Of a stretch of 35,430 nt of DNA, positions 14,786 through 21,352 are shown piece after piece. The stretch's first letter is position 1, and each line of letters starts with the position of its first letter. The notes under the pieces are model-generated. The model was not told the origin of the DNA, ran no database searches, and worked only from the letters and a program-made list of their open reading frames with translations. This stretch comes from CAZVYJ01 sp964631565 (GTDB lineage: Bacteria; Planctomycetota; Phycisphaerae; SM23-33), in NCBI GenBank assembly GCA_964631565.1, contig CAZVYJ010000027.1, forward strand, positions 1 through 35,430, in the 5' to 3' direction. Both the position numbers and the translations under genes were made by a program.

Positions 14786-15253
14786 CTATCCCAGTTCGTC
14801 TGCTTCCTGAACAAGGTCGACAATCGCTTCCCTGGTTTCGCTCTGGCGCAGGAATTTGCGGAAAATCTCGCGCTGAACGTGCTTGAAAATCGTCTCCATG
14901 GCCTGGAGATGCTCATCGGGATTGTCCGGATTGGACAGCAACAGAATTATCGAATAAACCGGTTTGGAGTCCAGGGCGGAATAATCGATACCCGCGCTGG
15001 TCCGTCCGATGGTTGCTATCGGCTTCTTTATTCCCTTGAGCTTGGCATGCGGCAGGGCCACTCCCTTGCCTATGCCGGTGGTCGCCTGCGACTCGCGGGC
15101 AAGCACTGCCTTGATGGCTTCAGCTGCTGTTTTCTTGGTTATGGCGCCGGCTTCGGCTAAACCATTGATCAACTCATTAATGGAATCGTCGCGAGTATTC
15201 GCCTTCAATTCGGGAATAATCGCGTCGTTTACCATTATGTCCGAAAGCTTCAT
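14786..15253 (-). CDS. PTS IIA protein, PtsN/fructose type
   Basis: The 155-residue protein belongs to the PTS EIIA-2 (fructose/nitrogen) family. The active site is GVALPHAKLKGIKKP with phospho-His69, preceded by RESQATTGIGKG, and PVYSIILLLSNPDNPDEHLQAMETI is the usual central block. It stands alone as a single domain, without EIIB or EIIC, and lies between hpf and ptsH, as ptsN lies next to hpf near rpoN in Proteobacteria. This suggests a regulatory IIA that senses the PEP supply. The ATG at 15253 begins MKLSDIMVNDAIIPEL, and the site CAGGAGC lies upstream. Confidence 0.9.
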   Translation of the reverse strand: MKLSDIMVNDAIIPELKANTRDDSINELINGLAEAGAITKKTAAEAIKAVLARESQATTGIGKGVALPHAKLKGIKKPIATIGRTSAGIDYSALDSKPVYSIILLLSNPDNPDEHLQAMETIFKHVQREIFRKFLRQSETREAIVDLVQEADELG

Positions 15254-15349
15254 AGTGTATAGCTCCTGAAATACTTGTGTCCCAAAATAGGGAACTGTAG
15301 TAAAAAGTGTAGCCTTTTCAGAACAAGTTGGCCAGAACGTATAGTCTGT

Positions 15350-15682
15350 TTACTGGCCAATTGTATCCTGAGTTTCGCTGTGGGATGGACCGTGGCGATC
15401 CCGGGACTTGTCCTTATACCGGCGCAATTGCTGGATAACCTTATCTACGCACTGATCAATACTTGCGTACATATCAGCATCGCGATGGGTCGCCACGAAT
15501 GTGTGCTTCCGCCGGGCCTGAACCACTATTTCGACGACGGCCTGATCGGCTTCCATGTCCAAAATGACTTCTACGGAAAGTACATTGTCATAAAAACGCG
15601 AAAATTTATCGACCTTGGATTCAACATAGCTTTTAATGGCATCGGTTACATCCATATGCCTTGCATTTACAGTTACTTTCAC
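15350..15682 (-). CDS. hpf: ribosome hibernation-promoting factor, short form
   Basis: The product binds the 30S subunit in slow growth and helps ribosomes dimerise or idle. The 110-residue protein has the family pattern: MKVTVNARHMDVTDAIKSYVESKVDKFSRFYDNV, VILDMEADQAVVEIVVQARRK, and DMYASIDQCVDKVIQQLRRYKDK. It lacks the C-terminal dimerisation domain of long HPF. It starts with GTG, and this GTGA overlaps the TGA stop of the DUF502 gene by four bases, a sign of translational coupling. It is followed 96 bases later by the PTS IIA gene. Confidence 0.93.
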   Translation of the reverse strand: MKVTVNARHMDVTDAIKSYVESKVDKFSRFYDNVLSVEVILDMEADQAVVEIVVQARRKHTFVATHRDADMYASIDQCVDKVIQQLRRYKDKSRDRHGPSHSETQDTIGQ

Positions 15683-16461
15683 TCGTCAGTCTCCTTGCTG
15701 CCTGTCTGTTGAGGCAGTATTCCATGGAAGGCCTGCTTGCTTCCAATTTCCTTATGCTGCTGACCCAGTGGCATTATAACACCTCCGCTGATAACAAAGC
15801 GAAGCGCTTCATCAATACTTATCGGCAGGTCGATAATTTCGTCACGGCTTACCGTAATTGTATAACCCGTAAAAGGCGTCGGGCTGGACGGCACAAAAAT
15901 CGTCAGCAGTTCGCTCGAAAACTTTCCCTGCAGCGTTTTCATGCCCTGGCCGGTTACCAGTCCAAGCGACCAGATGCCCTTGCGGGGATACTCTACAGCT
16001 ACTACGCGGGAAAACTCCATTCGCCGCTCGGAAAGCAGAAAATCCGTAATCTGTTTGACGTACGGATAAACCTGCCTGACCACGGGAAAGCGGAAAAAAG
16101 TCTTTTCGACAATTCGCCACATGCTCCGGCCGATGAATGAAGCAAAGAACCGGCCAAGGATGTAAATCGCTACTATGGCGAGGAAAAAACCGACCCACCA
16201 GAAGTAGGTGAACCATATCCCCGCAAAATCGTTAATGCTCTCCTTCAGTGCAATCTTATCGGCGATACTCGCGGGGGAGGCGGAAAAAGTCCATATCTGC
16301 TCGATGATCCAGAAGACCGCGATATTTATATATCGCCCGGCATACTGATGTATTTTGGAAAATACCCATACGATGATTCCGAGGGTCAGCACAGTTGGCA
16401 GCACTGCCGCTAAGCCCCGAATAAAAAACCTCTTAAAATCTTTCACAAAGCTCTCAGCCAC
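15679..16461 (-). CDS. DUF502 membrane protein
   Basis: The product is a DUF502-family integral membrane protein of unknown function. Two membrane segments are clear: VLPTVLTLGIIVWVFSKI near the start, and WVGFFLAIVAIYILGRFFAS about 80 residues later. The conserved soluble block follows: FPVVRQVYPYVKQITDFLL, VVAVEYPRKGIWSLGLVTG and FVPSSPTPFTGY, all typical of the family. No ATG is available at the start; I chose GTG 16461 (VAESFVKDFKRFFIRG…), giving 260 residues, but GTG 16446 is also possible, and the frame stays open to TTG 16554. The gene is first in the long minus-strand run and overlaps hpf by four bases. Confidence 0.85.
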   Translation of the reverse strand: MAESFVKDFKRFFIRGLAAVLPTVLTLGIIVWVFSKIHQYAGRYINIAVFWIIEQIWTFSASPASIADKIALKESINDFAGIWFTYFWWVGFFLAIVAIYILGRFFASFIGRSMWRIVEKTFFRFPVVRQVYPYVKQITDFLLSERRMEFSRVVAVEYPRKGIWSLGLVTGQGMKTLQGKFSSELLTIFVPSSPTPFTGYTITVSRDEIIDLPISIDEALRFVISGGVIMPLGQQHKEIGSKQAFHGILPQQTGSKETDE

Positions 16462-16519
16462 TGCTCTATGCCCTGAAAAGAGCAAAAACACATTTTCAAA
16501 CAACCCCCCACCGCCAGAG

Positions 16520-16548
16520 AGTCTATTGCCGCCCCCTTCCACAGTCAA
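16520..16548 (-). promoter_or_regulatory. promoter of the DUF502-hpf-pts-rne operon
   Basis: On the minus strand TTGACT (16548-16543) and TAGACT (16525-16520) are separated by exactly 17 bases. The start of transcription would be near 16513, about 50 bases before the DUF502 start. No equally good promoter or terminator stood out in the shorter gaps further down the run. Confidence 0.6.
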
Positions 16549-16582
16549 GACCAACCGTCCTCATATGAAGCCAATGCAAACC

Positions 16583-16631
16583 TTGACAATTCCGGCTAAT
16601 AGGGTTAGCATTCCTCGGTTTGCCGGAATTG
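16583..16631 (+). promoter_or_regulatory. promoter with a long-spaced inverted repeat
   Basis: TTGACA (16583-16588) and TAGCAT (16606-16611), 17 bases apart, form a promoter for the plus-strand gene at 16675. A perfect 10-bp inverted repeat, CAATTCCGGC (16587-16596) and GCCGGAATTG (16622-16631), brackets the -10 box and the expected start point. It may be an operator or the foot of a leader hairpin. Confidence 0.5.
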
Positions 16632-16674
16632 GCGGGGCGCTGATGGTCCAACTTCTAGAGGAAGGAACGCTAAA

Positions 16675-17400
16675 GTGGCCAGGAAAAAAGATACCACGGC
16701 GCTGTTCGAAGTTATCTCTAAGGCCAGAGAGACTCAGCATCAGGCAGGATTTACCGTCCCGACCTGGATGGGTACGGACAAGCAGCCGGAAGATAAAGAA
16801 GATAAAGTTAAAAGCGAACCGCCTCCGAAGTCGAAGCCGGCCGTCAGCAGACCGGTAATGAGCACAGGCGAGCCGATGGTTTCGATTGACGGCGGAAGGC
16901 TGAGAATATCGCTCAGCCAGAAGGCCAGCCTGGCGGCGACAATCGGCATGGTTGTGCTGCTGGTGGCGGTATTCGTCCTCGGCAGAGCGACAGCCGGCGG
17001 CAAGGTCGAGACCGGCGGCATGGATAATGTTGCCGGCACAAATAATCACGGCACGCCGGCGAAATATCAGCCGGTTGCCGGAAAGTATTACCTGCTGATC
17101 CAGAAAATGAACAGCAACAGCACGCTGGATAAAAATGAAGCTGCATATGTTGTCAATTATTTGAAGGAAAAGAGCCATCTGGATGCATGGGTGGCGAATA
17201 TCAAGGATAGTAACGGTGATATACCCGCCATTTTCGCAGCGGAAGAGTTCGACAGTGACAGGATAACGCCGGCGGTTGAAAATACGGCCTTGCTGTTCGA
17301 AGAGGCCTGTGCGGAATATAAAAGGAATAACAGAACCAAATACCCTTTTACGCAACCCCGCGTTAACGGGAAAATAAAACCAAAGTTGCTCCCTTACTGA
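16675..17400 (+). CDS. hypothetical single-TM protein with extracytoplasmic C-terminal domain
   Basis: I do not recognise a named family. The 241-residue protein opens with MARKKDTTALFEVISKARE, then has a charged, proline-rich linker (KQPEDKEDKVKSEPPPKSKP), a block MVSIDGGRLRISLSQKASLAA and one membrane segment (about residues 87-106, IGMVVLLVAVFVLGRATAG). The C-terminal half, likely outside, contains YYLLIQKMNS and VVNYLKEKSHLDAWVANIKD, a strand-helix-strand layout that resembles peptidoglycan-binding SPOR-like folds; that is a guess from pattern. It starts with GTG behind AGGAAGGAA and has its own promoter. The small basic protein gene follows 33 bases on and is probably co-transcribed. Confidence 0.8.
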   Translation: MARKKDTTALFEVISKARETQHQAGFTVPTWMGTDKQPEDKEDKVKSEPPPKSKPAVSRPVMSTGEPMVSIDGGRLRISLSQKASLAATIGMVVLLVAVFVLGRATAGGKVETGGMDNVAGTNNHGTPAKYQPVAGKYYLLIQKMNSNSTLDKNEAAYVVNYLKEKSHLDAWVANIKDSNGDIPAIFAAEEFDSDRITPAVENTALLFEEACAEYKRNNRTKYPFTQPRVNGKIKPKLLPY

Positions 17401-17433
17401 AAATAACAGGACAGTTTTTCGGAGTAGTTAGTC

Positions 17434-17703
17434 ATGACAATGGACAGGACGTTGAGAGCTCACGGCGGTCTGAAGGGCACACGCAGCGTTATGACCCGCG
17501 CAGAGCGCATAGCCAAGATGATGGAAGACGGCAAGTTCGACCCCCAGAAGGACTGCCCGCTCGGTCTGCCAAAGACGAAGATTCACGTTTCCAAGGCAGG
17601 CAGCAAGAGCAAGAAGGCCGCTGAAGAAACTGCAGCAGCAGAACCCCCCGCCGAAGGCGGCGAAGCCCCAGCGGCGGCAGCAACCGGAAAAAAGGCCGAA
17701 TAA
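17434..17703 (+). CDS. small basic protein of the PVC superphylum (TIGR04137-like)
   Basis: The 89-residue protein begins TMDRTLRAHGGLKGTRSVMTRAERI and continues KFDPQKDCPLGLPKTKI. This matches, from memory, the short basic family described in Chlamydiae, Verrucomicrobia and Planctomycetes (typical form MS-DRSLK…RNVLTRAERI…GLPKV), whose function is not established. The conserved part ends near residue 52; the tail is low complexity, lysine-rich and then A, E and P-rich, and probably disordered. Its size and charge would fit an RNA or ribosome-associated role. It follows the single-TM gene by 33 bases and is closed by a terminator. It is the best taxonomic marker in the window. Confidence 0.82.
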   Translation: MTMDRTLRAHGGLKGTRSVMTRAERIAKMMEDGKFDPQKDCPLGLPKTKIHVSKAGSKSKKAAEETAAAEPPAEGGEAPAAAATGKKAE

Positions 17704-17738
17704 AGGCCGGTAATTTATTCTCGAAAGCAAGCAGCGAT

Positions 17739-17765
17739 AAACGCGGTCCGTACGGGCCGCGTTTT
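17739..17765 (+). terminator. terminator after the small basic protein gene
   Basis: AAACGCGG (17739-17746) pairs with CCGCGTTT (17757-17764); the stem goes on inward to a GTAC loop, and four T's end it. It lies 29 bases before the aminotransferase start. Confidence 0.75.
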
Positions 17766-17793
17766 CGACGGCGCACATCCCGCGGAGTCCGAA

Positions 17794-18903
17794 ATGGGCG
17801 GCATAAGCAAGATAGCACAACGGATGAATCTCCTGGACGCCTCCGGCATCCGGAAGGTGTTCGACCTTGCCGCGAAAATGACCGACCCCATCAACCTGTC
17901 GATAGGCCAGCCGGACTTCGACGTGCCGGATGCCCTCAAGCAGGAAGCCATCAACGCGATACTGGCCGGGCAGAACAAATATACCCAGACCCAGGGCACC
18001 GAGCAGTTGCGGGCCGCCGTCGCCGACGCCTGCCGCGACGAATTCGGATGGAACGATGAAAGACTGTATCTGATTACCTCCGGCGTCAGCGGCGCGCTTA
18101 TGCTGGCGATGCTTACACTGGTAGACCCAGGCGACGAAGTGGTCTTCGCGGACCCCTACTTCGTCATGTACTCGCACCTGATAAATCTCGCCGGAGGCAG
18201 GTGCGTACCGGTTGATACTTATCCGGACTTCCGTCCCGATCCGCAGAAAATAGCCGATGCGATTACCGACAAAACTCGGATGCTCATCATCAATTCACCG
18301 GCGAACCCGACCGGCTGTATCTACAGCGAGCAGGAGCTGCGCGACATCGCCGAGATAGCCGCCCGGCGCGAGCTGCTGATCGTCTCGGACGAAATATACA
18401 ACCTGTTCTGCTACGACCAGCCGTTCGTCTCCATGGCGTCGCTGTACGAAAACACGCTGCTGATGCGTGGATTCTCAAAAAGCTATGCGATGACCGGCTG
18501 GCGAATGGGATGGTGCACCGGCCCGCGGAAAATCATCGAAAAAATGACCATGCTCCAGCAGTACAGTTTCGTCTGCGCGCCGAGCATGGCCCAGGCCGCT
18601 GGCGTCGCAGCCCTGAAGGCGGACATGTCCAAACAGGTCGCTGCGTACAAACGCAAACGGGATATGGTGTACGACGCACTCGGCGAGACGTTCGGCCTGA
18701 TAAAGCCGGGCGGCGCTTTTTACGCGTTTGTGCCGGCCCCGGGCGGCCGCGCGACCGCCTTTGTCGAAAAGGCCATCGCAAACAACGTGCTTGTCATCCC
18801 CGGCAAGGTTTTTTCGACGAAAGACACGCACTTCCGCCTCTCCTACGCCACCAGCGACGAAACACTCGCAAAAGGTCTGAAAATTCTGAACTCGCTGGCG
18901 TAA
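17794..18903 (+). CDS. PLP-dependent aminotransferase, class I (AspC-like)
   Basis: The product is a fold-type I aminotransferase, probably acting on aspartate or aromatic or other amino acids with 2-oxoglutarate; the substrate cannot be told from sequence alone. The 369 residues include INLSIGQPDFDVP, NKYTQTQGTEQLR, INSPANPTGCIY, VSDEIYNLFCYD, and GFSKSYAMTGWRMGW with the PLP-binding Lys229; the phosphate and carboxylate-binding Arg near the C-terminus is in FRLSYATSDE. ATG 17794 follows GCGGAG. It stands directly after a terminator and its own downstream end carries the hairpin at 18943, so it may be a single-gene unit. Confidence 0.93.
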   Translation: MGGISKIAQRMNLLDASGIRKVFDLAAKMTDPINLSIGQPDFDVPDALKQEAINAILAGQNKYTQTQGTEQLRAAVADACRDEFGWNDERLYLITSGVSGALMLAMLTLVDPGDEVVFADPYFVMYSHLINLAGGRCVPVDTYPDFRPDPQKIADAITDKTRMLIINSPANPTGCIYSEQELRDIAEIAARRELLIVSDEIYNLFCYDQPFVSMASLYENTLLMRGFSKSYAMTGWRMGWCTGPRKIIEKMTMLQQYSFVCAPSMAQAAGVAALKADMSKQVAAYKRKRDMVYDALGETFGLIKPGGAFYAFVPAPGGRATAFVEKAIANNVLVIPGKVFSTKDTHFRLSYATSDETLAKGLKILNSLA

Positions 18904-18920
18904 ACCGCTCACACTAAAAT

Positions 18921-18937
18921 TGCATTTAATAAATGCA
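18921..18937. repeat. AT-rich perfect palindrome
   Basis: TGCATTTA, one centre base, TAAATGCA: an 8-bp dyad just after the aminotransferase stop codon and six bases before the GC hairpin. It has no T run. It might bind a protein or form an extra hairpin; no role is assigned. Confidence 0.35.
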
Positions 18938-18942
18938 TTATA

Positions 18943-18972
18943 AAAGCCCACCGGATGCCTCCGGTGGGCTTT
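18943..18972. repeat. hairpin flanking the second Y1 transposase, left copy; also terminator-like
   Basis: AAAGCCCACCGGA (18943-18955), loop TGCC, TCCGGTGGGCTTT (18960-18972): a perfect 13-bp stem. It has the shape of a bidirectional terminator for the aminotransferase gene, but the same 30 bases recur with two changes at 19606-19635 on the other side of the transposase-like gene, in the same orientation. Confidence 0.7.
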
Positions 18973-19023
18973 GAGATATAATTACACTCTCGGAATATGG
19001 TTTCTTCCGGTAAGGGGTGAAAA

Positions 19024-19569
19024 ATGTCTGCGTGGAACGGGTGGTATCACATTAACGGAAACACGTATGGCACATGGCTCAGGGGTGACAGCAGAGGGTG
19101 GCGGGCAAGGCATCACCGCGAACATGTCGACGGAGACTACAAAAATCCGCCGCCAGGAGGGAAATATACAGATATTGAGCGAAAATCAAGGTCTCTGATG
19201 AAACGGCCCGCAATTCATCTCAGTCCATCCCAAAGACAGATTGCAGGACAGGCGATTGTTGAAATGCTCATGCGACTGGATATCGAGGTAATCGCTATAT
19301 CCGTGGATGCCGTCCACTACCATATTCTCGCACGTTTCCCTGACGGAAACGTACGGCTGCGTGTCGGTCGTGCGAAAAAGCACGCATCGGAAATACTGAC
19401 TGAACACGGATTAAAGGGCACTGTGTGGGCCAAAAGGTGCCGCCCCTTTCCTATAAAAGACAGGACACATCAATTGAGTACATTCGACTATATTCAAAAA
19501 CATGCGGGCAAAGGCGCTTGGGTATGGACATTCCGTGACGGAATATTCTGGTCACCCAATTTTACATAA
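19024..19569 (+). CDS. Y1/HUH transposase-like (RAYT-like) protein
   Basis: The 181-residue protein begins SAWNGWYHINGNTYGTWLRGDSRGWRARHHREHVDGDY, a pattern I associate with the IS200/RAYT-like proteins of planctomycetes. The HUH metal-binding pair is in SVDAVHYHILARF (about residues 96-108). A Tyr in FDYIQKH, followed by GAWVWTF, is the candidate nucleophile. It differs from the RAYT at 3365-3817: the N-terminal half is longer and unrelated-looking, and the EHHRK block is missing. ATG 19024 follows AAGGGG. Nearly identical hairpins lie 52 bases before the start and 37 after the stop, so gene and hairpins look like one mobile or domesticated unit. The frame is intact. Activity is not proven. 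Confidence 0.75.
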   Translation: MSAWNGWYHINGNTYGTWLRGDSRGWRARHHREHVDGDYKNPPPGGKYTDIERKSRSLMKRPAIHLSPSQRQIAGQAIVEMLMRLDIEVIAISVDAVHYHILARFPDGNVRLRVGRAKKHASEILTEHGLKGTVWAKRCRPFPIKDRTHQLSTFDYIQKHAGKGAWVWTFRDGIFWSPNFT

Positions 19570-19605
19570 CACCCCGTTATACATGAAATCCGCGTGTCCT
19601 CCCCG

Positions 19606-19635
19606 AAAACCCACCGGATGCCCCCGGTGGGCTTT
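19606..19635. repeat. hairpin flanking the second Y1 transposase, right copy; also terminator-like
   Basis: CCCACCGG (19610-19617) pairs with CCGGTGGG (19624-19631), with AAAA before and CTTT after. It differs from 18943-18972 at two of 30 positions, one of which shortens the stem, and is in direct orientation to it. Confidence 0.7.
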
Positions 19636-19744
19636 GCGTGTTAATTTTGACGGTTCCGCGTCAGAATCAGCACCAAAAAGTCTTGCATAGCGGCGACTTT
19701 ATGATTAAAAGGCTTCAATTCCGCGTCACTTGAACAGGTAAACC

Positions 19745-20239
19745 ATGAAATTCCAGCTGATTGATAAAATCGAGTCGATAGAACCCGGCAAGCGGATTGT
19801 CACCATCAAGGCGTTATCGCTGGCCGAGGAATACCTCGCCGACCACTTTCCGGTGTTTCCGGTGCTGCCGGGCGTGCTGATGCTCGAAGCGCTGACCCAG
19901 TCGGCGGCATGGCTTGTCCGAATTCAGCAGAATTTCGCCAAGAGCCTTGTTGTGCTTTCAACCGCACGTAATGTCCGCTATGCGAATTTTGTCCAGCCGG
20001 GCAACATATTGCGATGCGAAGTGGAAGCGATGGAAATAGGCGACGAAACAGCCAAGTTCAAAGGCACCGGCTACGTGGAAGGCGGCGTAGCTGTCTCGGC
20101 CAGGCTGGAACTCCGGTCGTTCAATCTGGCGGAAAAAAATCCGGCGATGGCAGCGGAAGACAAAAGCATAATTGCCGAAATCAAAGACCGCTTCAGGCTT
20201 GTGGGCGGTCCTGCCGCCCTTGCCGCAGCCGGAAATTGA
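19745..20239 (+). CDS. FabZ-like 3-hydroxyacyl-ACP dehydratase, first copy
   Basis: A hotdog-fold dehydratase that should remove water from 3-hydroxyacyl-ACP. The active-site helix reads LADHFPVFPVLPGVLMLEALTQ, with catalytic His34 and Glu48 in the normal spacing (compare HFPGHPVMPGVLILEAMAQ in FabZ). YANFVQPGN and LRCEVEAME form the next conserved strands. At 164 residues it is somewhat longer than FabZ, with a charged C-terminal tail. ATG 19745 follows AGGTAAACC. It opens the acyl-assembly cluster, but an independent promoter precedes the ACP gene that follows after 146 bases, so it may be transcribed separately. A housekeeping fabZ role is possible, but its clustering with a specialised ACP and paired ketosynthases argues for a dedicated pathway. 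Confidence 0.87.
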   Translation: MKFQLIDKIESIEPGKRIVTIKALSLAEEYLADHFPVFPVLPGVLMLEALTQSAAWLVRIQQNFAKSLVVLSTARNVRYANFVQPGNILRCEVEAMEIGDETAKFKGTGYVEGGVAVSARLELRSFNLAEKNPAMAAEDKSIIAEIKDRFRLVGGPAALAAAGN

Positions 20240-20280
20240 TGTTCGGCCCACAGACGCGTGCATTTCCTCGCAAGCGAGCG

Positions 20281-20309
20281 TTGACTTTGCACGGGGAAAT
20301 CTCTATACA
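20281..20309 (+). promoter_or_regulatory. promoter of the acyl carrier protein gene
   Basis: TTGACT (20281-20286) and TATACA (20304-20309) are 17 bases apart, about 75 bases upstream of the ACP start codon. Both boxes are close to consensus. Confidence 0.6.
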
Positions 20310-20385
20310 TATTGGGCCGTACCCCGGTCAAATGGGACGGAAACCCAAGACGATATTAACGGCAGTATTTAGGAGAAAATAAACG

Positions 20386-20772
20386 ATGCCGATGACTGAT
20401 CAGGAAATCCTCCAGAAGGTAACTGAAACACTGGTAGACGCACTGGGCGTTGATGAAGACGAAGTCACTCCGGACGCCACACTTACCGGCGATCTGGGAG
20501 CCGAGTCGATTGACTTTCTGGACATCGTGTTCAGACTGGAAAAGGCCTTCGATATCAAGATTCCCAGAGGCGAACTGTTCCCTGACAATATCCTCAACAA
20601 CCCGGAGTATGTGCAGAACGGCAAGCTCACTGATACCGGCCTGGCCCAGCTGAAGAAACGTATGCCCCACGCCGATTTCACCGACTTCGAGCAGAATCCG
20701 GACATCAACAAGATGGCCGAACTGTTCAAGGTTCAGACTATCGTCAACTACGTCAAGACGAAGGTCGGCTAG
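20386..20772 (+). CDS. acyl carrier protein, long AcpXL-like form
   Basis: The product carries acyl chains on a phosphopantetheine arm. The attachment site is Ser41 in GDLGAESIDFLDIVFRLEKAFDIKIPRGELF. The reading SIDFLDIVF…FDIKIP, rather than the usual DSLDTVELVMALEEEF, resembles AcpXL of Rhizobiaceae, which takes part in very-long-chain acyl synthesis for lipid A. At 128 residues it is about 50 longer than AcpP; the extra part follows helix II (LFPDNILNNPEYVQNGKLTDTGLAQLKKRMP…). The last helix is TIVNYVKTKVG. AGGAG stands close upstream of ATG 20386. The protein is probably not the housekeeping ACP. Two hairpins separate it from the next gene. Confidence 0.9.
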   Translation: MPMTDQEILQKVTETLVDALGVDEDEVTPDATLTGDLGAESIDFLDIVFRLEKAFDIKIPRGELFPDNILNNPEYVQNGKLTDTGLAQLKKRMPHADFTDFEQNPDINKMAELFKVQTIVNYVKTKVG

Positions 20773-20786
20773 GCAATAAATTACGC

Positions 20787-20853
20787 TCACCCGTCGGCGC
20801 GTACCGGCGGGTGATTCGGACCTCACCGCGGCCCCGCCCCTAAGGGCGGCCGC
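20787..20853 (+). promoter_or_regulatory. two hairpins between the ACP and second dehydratase genes
   Basis: The first pairs TCACCCG (20787-20793) with CGGGTGA (20808-20814), extended by CGG/CCG. The second pairs GCGG and CCGCCC (20828-20839) with GGGCGG and CCGC (20844-20853) across a two-base bulge. Neither has a proper T run, so they are more likely to stabilise or attenuate the message than to end it; they would leave ACP more abundant than the enzymes. Confidence 0.45.
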
Positions 20854-20875
20854 TATTTATGAATCGACTATCATC

Positions 20876-21352
20876 ATGCGTTGGATATGGATCGACCGTT
20901 TTGTGGAGTTCGAACCCGGCAAGCGGGCAGCAGCCATCAAGAATGTCTCTCTCGCCGAGGAACACGTCCATGATCACTGGGCGGCATATCCGACCCACCC
21001 CGCTTCGCTGATGATAGAAGGCATGGCCCAGACGGGCGGCATTCTTGTCGGCCAGGCCAGGAACTTTGAGGAAAAGGTGGTTCTGGCGAAAATAGCCAAG
21101 GCCCATTTCACCGACATTGTCACGCCCGGCGACCAGCTCAGGTACGAAGCCGAAATCGAAACCATCGCTCCCGAGGCCGCCGCCACAAAGGGCATCGTGT
21201 ACAAAAACGGCGAGAAAATCGGTGAAGTCGACCTGATGTTCTCGCACGTTGACCACAACATGGCGGGAGCCAAATTCCCGGAAGAAAACTTCGTTTTCAC
21301 CGGGCAGTTCCAGCGGCTGGTTGCGCCCTTCCTGGAGGGAAAGGATGCCTGA
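20876..21352 (+). CDS. FabZ-like dehydratase, second copy, altered active-site motif
   Basis: A second hotdog protein of 158 residues, homologous to the one at 19745 along its length (WIDRFVEFEPGKRAAAIKNVSLAEEH against LIDKIESIEPGKRIVTIKALSLAEEY). The candidate His34 and Glu48 keep the same positions, but the motif reads HDHWAAYPTHPASLMIEGMAQ instead of HFPGxPVxPGVL. TPGDQLRYEAEIE is the usual second strand. The change may alter chain length or substrate, as proposed for FabZXL-type enzymes; this is inference. No clear ribosome binding site precedes ATG 20876. Its end overlaps the start of the next ketosynthase by eight bases, which suggests coupled translation. Confidence 0.85.
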   Translation: MRWIWIDRFVEFEPGKRAAAIKNVSLAEEHVHDHWAAYPTHPASLMIEGMAQTGGILVGQARNFEEKVVLAKIAKAHFTDIVTPGDQLRYEAEIETIAPEAAATKGIVYKNGEKIGEVDLMFSHVDHNMAGAKFPEENFVFTGQFQRLVAPFLEGKDA

